Source: Pyrinomonadaceae bacterium (lineage in GTDB: Bacteria; Acidobacteriota; Blastocatellia; Pyrinomonadales; Pyrinomonadaceae). From it: a stretch of 10,363 nucleotides of DNA. Location: assembly GCA_014379075.1 (NCBI GenBank), contig JACMMN010000165.1, forward strand, positions 1-10,363. The letters run 5' to 3'. This document shows positions 1-6,335 of this stretch, one piece after another (within the stretch, counting starts at the first letter, position 1; each line of letters opens with the position of its first letter). The position numbers and the translations under genes were made by a program. The notes beneath the pieces were generated by a model, which searched no databases, was not told where the DNA came from, and worked only from the letters and a program-made list of their open reading frames with translations.

Positions 1-1648
1 CAAGATGAACGCGTAACGCCCGTCTTTCCCTACCAAGCAAAACTTGAAAATCGCCGCGTGCCTGCGCGGCTTTGACCACACCGAATGTGTATTTCTGGCC
101 CGGGACAGGCATATCGGTCTCGTCATCCGAGGTAATTTGAAGAAAGACACCGTTATTCGCTCCACCCTTGTAGGCCTGTCCGGTAGAATGCAGAAATCGC
201 GGGCCGAAACCAAGACAAGTCGCGACGCCGTATTCCATCAAAACCTGCGACCGTAATTCCTGCAGCGTCTGCTCGTTCTCCGCATTCATTTGAACATATG
301 CGAGGATCGCAAAATAATCGTTTTCTTCCAAGTTCCACAAATGAGCTTCCAGATAATTTGCGAGCGTCTTTTCATCGATAACGTCAGTCAGTTCTTTTGC
401 ATAGGCATCGCTTGAAAAAAGACTGATTCCGTTCTCTTCAAAAAACGGCATTTCATCGGGCAATGAGCCGGTACTCTCGTATTCGTCGGTGATCTTTCGG
501 GCCTCGATCTTTGCGGATTCAACGTCCGGCTGGTTAAAAGGGTTGATTCCCATGATCGACCCCGTAACGGCGGTCGCAAATTCCCAGCGGAAAAATTCCT
601 TACCGATCGAATAAATATTTTCGAGCTCTATGGATATGACCGGATGTCCCGAGTCTTCGATATCTTTCAAATCTGCAATTACGTCCTCGTCGATCTCTGT
701 TCCTTTGACCGTGAAATGAACAAACACGCGGTCATTTCCGTAAGCATCGGCCGCCTGCATAGTTTCGCGGTCCACCGGAATGATCGAAACGCCGTTTTTT
801 CCGGTAGATTCGGCAATCAATTGCTCGAGCCAAGTACCGAGATCATGAATTTCGGGGGAGGTGAAGATGGTCAATTTATCGCGGCCGTCCCTATGACAAA
901 CGGCGAGGATCTCACCCAGGATCGCGCCCGGATTTTCCGCCCGGTTAGTAGATTTGCACAGGCTTACCATTTCGCCCGCATTATTAAGGAATTTTTCAAC
1001 ATCAAGGCCCATAGCCGATGCAGCGGTCAGGCCAAAAGCCGAGAGAGCCGAAAATCTGCCGCCGATCTCCGGATTTCCGTAGAAAATATGGCGGAAATTA
1101 TCCTTCTCGGCGACCTTCTGCATTTTCGATCCCGGATCGGTAATCGCTATAAATTGTTTCCCGGCATGTTCCGCTCCCACGGCTTGCGAGACACGGTCAA
1201 AAAAATACTGTTTGAAGCAGTTGGGTTCCAATGTCGAGCCGCTTTTGCTGGCGACTATAAAAAGCGTTTTTTTGAGGTCTATTTTGCTTTCGATCGCCTG
1301 GATGTGAGCGGGAACCGTGGAATCGAGAATGTGGAAATTCTCTTTGCCGAATGTCATCGCCAGCACTTCAGGGCAAAGAGACGAACCGCCCATTCCCATC
1401 AGCAAAATATCGCTGAAACCGGCCGTTTCAATGTCTTGGCGAAGATCGCGATATTTCTGCAGGTCCGACAATTCAACGGAAACCACGTCAAGCCATCCAA
1501 GCCATTTTGCCTCGTCGTCGTTTGTCCAGAGGCTTGCGTCCTTTTCCCAAATGCGGGAAATTCGCTTTTCGTCGATAGTTCTTTGCGTTTCGGCACGAAA
1601 TGCCTGCTTCAGCTTCTCCGGCAGCGTGTAGGTCATTAAATTTGGCAT
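1..1648 (-). CDS. pgi: Glucose-6-phosphate isomerase, transaldolase/PGI-fusion type, lacking the transaldolase half (3' end off window)
   Basis: Interconverts glucose-6-phosphate and fructose-6-phosphate in the cytoplasm (glycolysis and gluconeogenesis). I translated the minus strand from the ATG at 1648-1646 by hand: it stays open for 549 codons to the window edge. Seen: a glycine-rich LLMGMGGSS segment near residues 82-90, the sugar-phosphate-binding SKSGSTLE (134-141), GGRFSALSAFGL (196-207), AESTGKNG (279-286, probable catalytic Glu) and HSTGQAYKGG from residue 487 (probable catalytic His). The end, near GVVKAAQARGDFQVLLGR, resembles the C-terminus of bifunctional transaldolase/PGI proteins, so few residues are missing. 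Such fusions carry transaldolase at the N-terminus; here the protein begins at the isomerase part (PEKLKQAF, then IWEKDASLW) and a divergent gene lies upstream. An in-frame ATG at codon 5 is an alternative start. No clear Shine-Dalgarno is visible. Confidence 0.93.
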   Translation of the reverse strand, partial: MPNLMTYTLPEKLKQAFRAETQRTIDEKRISRIWEKDASLWTNDDEAKWLGWLDVVSVELSDLQKYRDLRQDIETAGFSDILLMGMGGSSLCPEVLAMTFGKENFHILDSTVPAHIQAIESKIDLKKTLFIVASKSGSTLEPNCFKQYFFDRVSQAVGAEHAGKQFIAITDPGSKMQKVAEKDNFRHIFYGNPEIGGRFSALSAFGLTAASAMGLDVEKFLNNAGEMVSLCKSTNRAENPGAILGEILAVCHRDGRDKLTIFTSPEIHDLGTWLEQLIAESTGKNGVSIIPVDRETMQAADAYGNDRVFVHFTVKGTEIDEDVIADLKDIEDSGHPVISIELENIYSIGKEFFRWEFATAVTGSIMGINPFNQPDVESAKIEARKITDEYESTGSLPDEMPFFEENGISLFSSDAYAKELTDVIDEKTLANYLEAHLWNLEENDYFAILAYVQMNAENEQTLQELRSQVLMEYGVATCLGFGPRFLHSTGQAYKGGANNGVFLQITSDDETDMPVPGQKYTFGVVKAAQARGDFQVLLGRERRALRVHL

Positions 1649-1730
1649 CACGTTAATTTATCACACCGTCTTTCTACGCAAAAGCATAATCGTTATGGAG
1701 TTAACTTGAAACTTTGTTAATATTCCCCGT
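1649..1730. promoter_or_regulatory. Divergent intergenic region, probable promoters for pgi and the TPR gene
   Basis: This 82-bp AT-rich gap separates two divergent starts and must hold both promoters unless one transcript starts elsewhere. A -10-like TAATAT lies at 1718-1723 for the plus gene, but no convincing -35 sits at the right distance, and it is very close to the ATG. On the minus strand TTGCGT followed by an AT-rich GATAAATT is a weak candidate for pgi. Neither start has a Shine-Dalgarno. The call rests on gene orientation. Confidence 0.3.
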
Positions 1731-2648
1731 ATGAAAAAATCGCTCGCAGCTTTAGCATTTATATTCGCGTTAAATTTGGCCGGGGTTTCTCAGAGGTGCC
1801 TAGAAACCGCAGCGGAAATCAAACCTCGGATATCTGAATCGACGTTCAGGACCTATGAAACAAAATTTGCCGAAGCCCGTGCACAGTTCGATAAAATGCC
1901 GAATGACGCCGACGCGATAATTTGGTTGGGAAGGCGAACCGGCTATCTCGGTAATTATAAGGAGTCGATAAGAATTTTTACAAAAGGAATAGAAAAATTT
2001 TCGGATGACGCACGATTTTATCGCCATCGCGGGCATCGGCTTATCACACTCCGCTGTTTCGACGACGCCATCAGTGATTTTGAATTGGCCGTAAAGCTGA
2101 TTAAAGGCAAACCCGACGAGGTCGAACCCGATGGTCTGCCCAACGCGAAAAATATCCCGACCAGCACGCTGCAATCGAACATCTGGTATCATCTCGGCCT
2201 TGCGCATTATTTGAAAGGCGATTACAAAAAAGCTTTGAAAGCTTATAAGAAAGCTGAAAATGTTTCGAAGAATCCCGACATGCTAGTTGCCACCACGCAT
2301 TGGCATTATATGACTCTGCGCCGGCTCGGAAAAACCAAAGAGGCAGCACAGTTGATAAAACTTTTTCCCGCTAAGGTCGAAGTTATAGAAAATGACGATT
2401 ACCTGAAATTGATCCGCTTGTATCGCGGTGAGATCAAAACGGCGGATTTTATAAAGTCTTTCGATGACGACGCTAATACGCTTAGCAACGCATCGCTCGG
2501 ATATGGCTGGGGAAACTGGAATCTTTACAATGGAGAACCCGAAGATGCAATGCGGATTTTCCGGTTTGTCACGGATGGGAATCAATGGGCGAGTTTTGGG
2601 TATATAGCCGCTGAGGCGGAGGTTAAAAGAAATGAACCTTCGCAATAG
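1731..2648 (+). CDS. Exported tetratricopeptide-repeat protein, function unknown
   Basis: A 305-residue protein with a typical signal peptide: MKKS, then a hydrophobic core (residues 5-18) and a polar region near 20-30, so it probably acts outside the cytoplasmic membrane. A cysteine at 23 follows SQR, which is not a good lipobox. The mature part has helical repeats of TPR type: about 61-92 (with IIWLGRRTGYLGNYKESIRI), 94-127 (FYRHRGH, then DDAISDFELAVKL), 151-182 (the clearest, IWYHLGLAHYLKGDYKKALK), then weaker units near 186-214 and 255-282 (GWGNWNLYNGEPEDAMRIF). TPRs are protein-binding scaffolds; no enzymatic motif is visible, so no specific function is offered. The gene stands alone, divergent from pgi and 157 bp before msrA, with no visible Shine-Dalgarno in front of the ATG. 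Confidence 0.85.
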   Translation: MKKSLAALAFIFALNLAGVSQRCLETAAEIKPRISESTFRTYETKFAEARAQFDKMPNDADAIIWLGRRTGYLGNYKESIRIFTKGIEKFSDDARFYRHRGHRLITLRCFDDAISDFELAVKLIKGKPDEVEPDGLPNAKNIPTSTLQSNIWYHLGLAHYLKGDYKKALKAYKKAENVSKNPDMLVATTHWHYMTLRRLGKTKEAAQLIKLFPAKVEVIENDDYLKLIRLYRGEIKTADFIKSFDDDANTLSNASLGYGWGNWNLYNGEPEDAMRIFRFVTDGNQWASFGYIAAEAEVKRNEPSQ

Positions 2649-2729
2649 ACTGCCAGAAGACCGTGAGAAAAGTAATTGATATAATCGGAAGACTGAAACA
2701 TCTGATCCGGGTTCGCAGTCGAAATGCTT

Positions 2730-2735
2730 TATAAT
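2730..2735 (+). promoter_or_regulatory. Candidate -10 box (TATAAT) upstream of msrA
   Basis: A perfect TATAAT lies 70 bp before the preferred msrA start, and transcription from it would begin near 2742, just before the hairpin at 2747-2770. No good -35 is found 16-18 bp upstream. A second TATAAT at 2680-2685 is equally unsupported by a -35, so which one is used is open. Confidence 0.35.
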
Positions 2736-2746
2736 AAGCAGTGACG

Positions 2747-2770
2747 ATAAATTCCGGTTAAGGAATTTAT
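2747..2770 (+). promoter_or_regulatory. Perfect 9-bp inverted repeat in the msrA leader
   Basis: ATAAATTCC (2747-2755) and GGAATTTAT (2762-2770) are exact reverse complements around the 6-base loop GGTTAA. The element begins about 12 bases after a TATAAT, so it would be the first structure in an msrA transcript, or an operator straddling the transcription start. AAGGA at 2760-2764, a possible ribosome-binding site for the alternative TTG start at 2770, spans the loop and right arm and would be partly hidden by folding. A regulatory role is inference. Confidence 0.4.
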
Positions 2771-2805
2771 TGAGCGACTACGTATTTTTTCTTGGGGTAA
2801 TAATA

Positions 2806-3477
2806 ATGAATTTATATGTTCAACTTCTTTCAGTGGTGATCCTGGGGAACTGTTTGGCCTGCGGCACCGTCGAATCGTCGAATCCGGCCGTACCGGTTCA
2901 GGAAAGGGCTTCGACGGAATCGCTTCCGGCATCTAAAGACAGGCAGATCGCCGTGTTCGCGGGCGGCTGTTTTTGGGGTGTCGAGGCCGTTTTCGAAAGC
3001 ATCAAAGGTGTCAGCGATGTGAAGTCGGGTTACTCCGGCGGCACAGCCAAGACTGCTAATTATGACGAGGTAAGCGACGGTACGACTGCGCACGCCGAAG
3101 CGGTGCAGATCACGTTCGATCCTGCTGTCGTCTCGTACGAACAGCTTCTCGAGGTGTTCTTCAAGGTTGCCCACGACCCTACCGAACTCAACCGCCAGGG
3201 CCCGGATACCGGCCCGCAATATCGTTCAGCCATCTTTTTTACAAATGACGAACAAAAACGCCTTACTCAAAACTATATCGAGAAGTTGGGGGCTGCAAAG
3301 ACTTATCCGAAGCCGATCGTGACGCAGGTCGTCGCCCTAGAGAAATTCTATGATGCCGAGGCCTATCATCAGGATTATTTGCCGCAGAATCTTGATAGTC
3401 CTTATATCATCGCCCACGATCTGCCAAAACTCGAGAATTTGAAGAAGCAGTTCCCTGCACTTTATGTGAAGAAGTAA
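2806..3477 (+). CDS. msrA: Peptide methionine (S)-S-oxide reductase MsrA with N-terminal export or anchor segment
   Basis: Reduces the S-epimer of methionine sulfoxide in oxidised proteins. The catalytic GGCFWG motif is at residues 53-58 (nucleophile C55, with E60 in GVEAVF), followed by GYSGG (76-80), HDPTELNRQGPD (123-134) and GPQYRSAIFF (136-145). Residues 46-223 make a full-length MsrA domain. About 45 residues precede it: a hydrophobic stretch (7-19) ending in CLAC, then a Ser/Pro/Glu-rich linker. The protein is therefore probably exported or membrane-tethered, though the lipobox is imperfect and no Lys/Arg lies before the hydrophobic core. I chose the ATG at 2806 because GGGGT (2794-2798) sits 7 bases upstream; a TTG at 2770 with AAGGA is an alternative adding 12 residues. 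No cysteine follows C55, so a downstream resolving Cys is absent. No msrB is visible in the window. Confidence 0.93.
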   Translation: MNLYVQLLSVVILGNCLACGTVESSNPAVPVQERASTESLPASKDRQIAVFAGGCFWGVEAVFESIKGVSDVKSGYSGGTAKTANYDEVSDGTTAHAEAVQITFDPAVVSYEQLLEVFFKVAHDPTELNRQGPDTGPQYRSAIFFTNDEQKRLTQNYIEKLGAAKTYPKPIVTQVVALEKFYDAEAYHQDYLPQNLDSPYIIAHDLPKLENLKKQFPALYVKK

Positions 3478-3485
3478 AAATACAA

Positions 3486-3576
3486 AAGCCTGACCGAGGG
3501 AAGACTTTCTTTGTATTGCGGAAGCCAGCCTTTAGGTAAGCCGTAAATAAGCAATGCCTTCATCACGGTCAGGCTT
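3486..3576. repeat. Palindromic element with perfect 11-bp terminal inverted repeats; possible REP/MITE-like repeat or bidirectional terminator
   Basis: AAGCCTGACCG (3486-3496) and CGGTCAGGCTT (3566-3576) are exact reverse complements around 69 bases. Shorter nested pairings continue inward: GAAG (3500-3503) with CTTC (3558-3561), and ATTGC (3515-3519) with GCAAT (3551-3555). The element fills nearly all of the gap between convergent msrA and ino1, so it may end transcription from both sides, but no long T run follows either arm as in a classical intrinsic terminator. The extended, bounded structure looks more like a dispersed palindromic repeat. The inverted repeat is seen; the role is inferred. 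Confidence 0.5.
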
Positions 3577-3586
3577 CTGCCGACAT

Positions 3587-4750
3587 TTACAACCACTCTA
3601 AAAGCATCTCTTCCTGCCGGTGAAATGCCTGTTCGGGTGTTTCACCTTTTGTCATGGGAAGCTTGAAAAAAACCGAGAGCTGTTCCTGAACGCCTGTTTC
3701 GCCGCGATTTTTTGCCAGATCGAGAAGCCGGGCGATCTCGATTGCGAGCGGGGCGGCCAGGATCGAATCGCGGCAAAGGAAATTGACCTTTATCTGCATC
3801 GGCTGTCCCAGAAAACCGGTCAGGTCGATATTGTCCCACGCTTCTTTATTGTCCTTGCGCGGCCGGTAATAGCGGATATCGACGATGTGGTCTTCGACTT
3901 CGTAGCCTAGAATGTCTTCGAGCACGGAGCTCTTAGTTTTTACCTTTGAAGCAAGAGAATCTTTGTCGCTCAAGGCAAGGCCATCGCGATTTCCGAGAAT
4001 ATTCGTCGAATACCAGCCGTCGACCTTCAGTGCGCGGCTTCGGAATGCGGGAGCGAGAACTGTTTTGATAAATGTCTGTCCTGTTTTACCGTCTTTTCCG
4101 GCAATCGGAACTCCCTGTTTTTCGGCGAACTCGATCAACGCTGGAATATCCGCCGAAACGGAGGGCGTGAAATTGCCGTATGGAACGCCTTCCGCAACAG
4201 CGGCGTATGCATACAGCATTGCCGGAGAGATTTGAGCCGAATGCTCGTCGAGAGCTTTGTCGAAACCAATGATTGAATTAAAGATCTCGTTGCCCTCGTC
4301 GGCGAGTCTTTCTGTTGAGGCGAGATTTATAACGACTACAGCGTCACACGATTTCTTAAACTCTTGCAGATCTTGTCTAAGTTTTGCGATCGTTTCGCGG
4401 TGCGAATCGTCGGCCATGCGATTTTCGCTATCGACCTTCGCAAGAAAACTCGTATTGCCGATTGCCCGCCACGGTTTGATCGCTTTTAGCTCAGCTTCGA
4501 CGGTGACGAATTGTTTGTGCGTCAAAACATCGTGTTCTTCGGCCGCTTTCGCGAGGTGTTCGCCGAAAAGGTCCCAGCCGCCGAAAACAATATCTTCATA
4601 CCCGGCAAGGCCATCGATCTCAAAATCCGCCAGCGGCAGCCCGTCCTTGCCGATCAAACCTTTTTTCAGCAATTCGACACCCGCAACCATCGTCGTGCCG
4701 ACGGCTCCGCCAATGCCGACGACTGCGATGCCTAGTTTTCGTTTAGTCAT
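3587..4750 (-). CDS. ino1: Inositol-3-phosphate synthase (myo-inositol-1-phosphate synthase)
   Basis: Converts D-glucose-6-phosphate to 1D-myo-inositol 3-phosphate with tightly bound NAD+, the committed step to inositol lipids and other inositol compounds; cytoplasmic. At 387 residues it is near the compact prokaryotic size. An N-terminal Rossmann fold shows GIGGAVGTT (12-20). Family-type segments follow: SFLAKVDSENRMADD (101-115), VVVINLASTE (138-147), GKTGQTFIKT (221-230) and NILGNRDG (250-257). The lysine- and Asp-rich centre (around 219-274) is where active-site residues lie in this family. The ATG at 4750-4748 lies 12 bp after the stop of the acyl-CoA synthetase-like gene on the same strand, so the two are probably co-transcribed. 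No strong Shine-Dalgarno precedes it, consistent with translational coupling. Its substrate is also that of the isomerase at the left edge. Confidence 0.94.
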   Translation of the reverse strand: MTKRKLGIAVVGIGGAVGTTMVAGVELLKKGLIGKDGLPLADFEIDGLAGYEDIVFGGWDLFGEHLAKAAEEHDVLTHKQFVTVEAELKAIKPWRAIGNTSFLAKVDSENRMADDSHRETIAKLRQDLQEFKKSCDAVVVINLASTERLADEGNEIFNSIIGFDKALDEHSAQISPAMLYAYAAVAEGVPYGNFTPSVSADIPALIEFAEKQGVPIAGKDGKTGQTFIKTVLAPAFRSRALKVDGWYSTNILGNRDGLALSDKDSLASKVKTKSSVLEDILGYEVEDHIVDIRYYRPRKDNKEAWDNIDLTGFLGQPMQIKVNFLCRDSILAAPLAIEIARLLDLAKNRGETGVQEQLSVFFKLPMTKGETPEQAFHRQEEMLLEWL

Positions 4751-4762
4751 ATAATAAAAACT

Positions 4763-6262
4763 CTATATCCGGTTCCGGTGAGATGAAACCAATTCTCGTT
4801 TTAGAAGCTTGCCGGTCGGGCCTTTGGGAATATCACCAACAAAATGAATCGCCTTCGGACATTTAAAATCCGCAAGATGTTCGGCGCAAAAGGCTAAAAG
4901 TTCTTCTTCATTAACTTCTTCGCCCGCCTTCAGAACAACAAAGGCTGCAACTTCCTCTCCGTAAAGCTTGTCCGGCACTCCGATCACTGCGGCGGATGCG
5001 ACGGCCGGATGCGTGTATAGCAGATCGTCGATCTCCCGCGGATAAATATTCTCTCCTCCGCGGATTATCATGTCAGATTTCCGGTCGGCGATGTAGAAAA
5101 ATCCGTCGGCATCGCGGTAGCCGATGTCGCCGGTATGGAACCAACCGTTTGCAAAGGCTTTCGCGGTGGCTTCGAGATCTTTATAATATTCTTTAAAAAT
5201 ATTCGGCCCGCGCATGACGATCTCGCCAAGTTCACCGTCGGCAACTTCGTTGTCCGATTCGTCGAAAATCTTCATTTCATTCCCGATCGGCAGCCCGCAC
5301 GACCCGGGACGGCGGTTCTCGTTGGGCGGATTGAATGTCGAGCGGCAGGTGGATTCGCTCAAACCGTAGCCTTCGATTACGAGACAATCGAACGTTTCCT
5401 CGAACTTTTTAAGGATTTCCGCAGGAACCGGAGCGGAACCGCACATGGCGAAGCGTAAGCTGTCAGAACCACCCGCTACGGCAGGTGGTTCTGACATGAG
5501 AATCGACAGCATCGTCGCTACGGATCCGAACGATGTGATCTTATATTTTGCAACAATATCCCAAAACCTTGACGCCGAAAATTTTGGCGAAACGACCGTC
5601 GAAGCACCCGCATAAAGTGCCGTCATCGTCGTGACGGAAACGGCGTTCATATGAAAAAGCGGCATGATCGTCAGCAGCCGGTCAGATTCGGTAAAGCCAA
5701 GCCAATCTGTGATCTGCCGGGCGTTCGAGATCAGATTTCCGTGGGTCAGCAGACAGCCTTTGGGTTTTCCAGTGGTGCCGGAAGTATAGATTATGATCGC
5801 ATCGTCGCTGGAATCGATTTGAACCTCAGCTAGATCCACGCTGAATTCTCCAGCGGCATGGGCAACGTCATTGAAGAGTATCGTCTCCGGCTTTTTTATC
5901 TGGGCTATTAACGATTGAAACTGCGAACCCGCAAGCAGCAGCTTGGACTCCGAATTTCCGATAACCCATTCGATCTCAGTCGGTTTGAGCAGCGAATTTA
6001 CCGGCCCGGCAATAGCACCGATCGAAAAACAGGCGAAATAAGCGATGATGTATTCTGCGGAATTCGGCAGCAGTAGACTGACGACATCGCCTTTTTTAAT
6101 ACCTCTCCCGAGAAGCAGATTCGCGGTTCGGTTTACGAATCTGTAAAATTCCTCATAACTCCATGAACGGCCATCGGCCTCAGAAAATAGAAAGTTTTTT
6201 TCCGCATGGCGTAAAGCCCGTTCTTCAAGTAGTTCACGCAGGTTTTCGTTGCTTTTTGGCAT
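4763..6262 (-). CDS. AMP-dependent acyl-CoA synthetase/ligase (class I adenylate-forming enzyme), substrate unknown
   Basis: Activates a carboxylic acid with ATP to an acyl-adenylate and, in most relatives, transfers it to CoA. At 499 residues it has the usual core length. Signatures in order: P-loop YTSGTTGKPKG (159-169), PLFHMN (201-206), GYGLSES (298-304), WFHTGDIGYRDADGFFYIADR (within 374-394, Asp379 and Arg394), RGGENIYP (401-408) and PTGKLLKRE (482-490, probable catalytic Lys485). There is no clear signal peptide or membrane segment. The closest look is to medium/long-chain fatty-acid or aromatic acyl-CoA ligases, but the substrate cannot be read from sequence. It starts at the ATG at 6262-6260 without a visible Shine-Dalgarno, divergent from the aldehyde dehydrogenase gene, and leads directly into ino1. 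Residues 257-267 (SEPPAVAGGSD) are encoded by a perfect palindrome, probably an in-frame repeat insertion in a surface loop. Confidence 0.9.
   Translation of the reverse strand: MPKSNENLRELLEERALRHAEKNFLFSEADGRSWSYEEFYRFVNRTANLLLGRGIKKGDVVSLLLPNSAEYIIAYFACFSIGAIAGPVNSLLKPTEIEWVIGNSESKLLLAGSQFQSLIAQIKKPETILFNDVAHAAGEFSVDLAEVQIDSSDDAIIIYTSGTTGKPKGCLLTHGNLISNARQITDWLGFTESDRLLTIMPLFHMNAVSVTTMTALYAGASTVVSPKFSASRFWDIVAKYKITSFGSVATMLSILMSEPPAVAGGSDSLRFAMCGSAPVPAEILKKFEETFDCLVIEGYGLSESTCRSTFNPPNENRRPGSCGLPIGNEMKIFDESDNEVADGELGEIVMRGPNIFKEYYKDLEATAKAFANGWFHTGDIGYRDADGFFYIADRKSDMIIRGGENIYPREIDDLLYTHPAVASAAVIGVPDKLYGEEVAAFVVLKAGEEVNEEELLAFCAEHLADFKCPKAIHFVGDIPKGPTGKLLKRELVSSHRNRI
5461..5496. repeat. 36-bp palindrome inserted in frame in the acyl-CoA synthetase gene
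   Basis: TGTCAGAACCACC (5461-5473) and GGTGGTTCTGACA (5484-5496) are exact reverse complements, 13 bp each, around the 10-base loop CGCTACGGCA. Read on the minus strand it encodes SEPPAVAGGSD (residues 257-267) with no frameshift or stop. A perfect stem this long inside a coding region is not expected from codon constraints and marks a palindromic repeat. I recall PPAVAGG peptides from other Blastocatellia proteins, so it may be a dispersed family; that part is from memory. Confidence 0.7.
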
Positions 6263-6335
6263 GATGTCGTGTATAAGTTTAGCACGATAAAAGTAACTGT
6301 TCTAATACACTTAGCTCTCGTTCTAAACTTAAAAT
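6263..6335. promoter_or_regulatory. Divergent intergenic region between acyl-CoA synthetase and aldehyde dehydrogenase genes
   Basis: This 73-bp AT-rich gap should carry promoters for both units. It holds two small symmetric features: TCGTG (6267-6271) with CACGA (6283-6287), and GTGTAT (6269-6274) with ATACAC (6305-6310). The second pair could be half-sites of an operator controlling both directions. I see no convincing -35/-10 pair, and no Shine-Dalgarno before either start. Confidence 0.3.

Noticed and set aside
644..1639. A plus-strand reading frame of 331 codons opposite pgi
   Set aside because: It is antisense to a clear isomerase with conserved motifs, has no recognisable domain, and its amino-acid composition is that of a frame shadow.
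3478..3586. Short minus-strand peptide gene across the palindromic element
   Set aside because: The frame is open for about 30 codons but has no ribosome-binding site or recognisable domain, and is better explained as a by-product of the repeat.
4257..4754. A plus-strand reading frame of 165 codons opposite ino1
   Set aside because: Ser/Pro/Ala-rich shadow of a conserved gene on the other strand; no motif or ribosome-binding site.
5461..5496. Intrinsic terminator inside the acyl-CoA synthetase gene
   Set aside because: The stem is strong, but it lies mid-gene and is not followed by a T run on either strand; termination here would abolish ino1 transcription.
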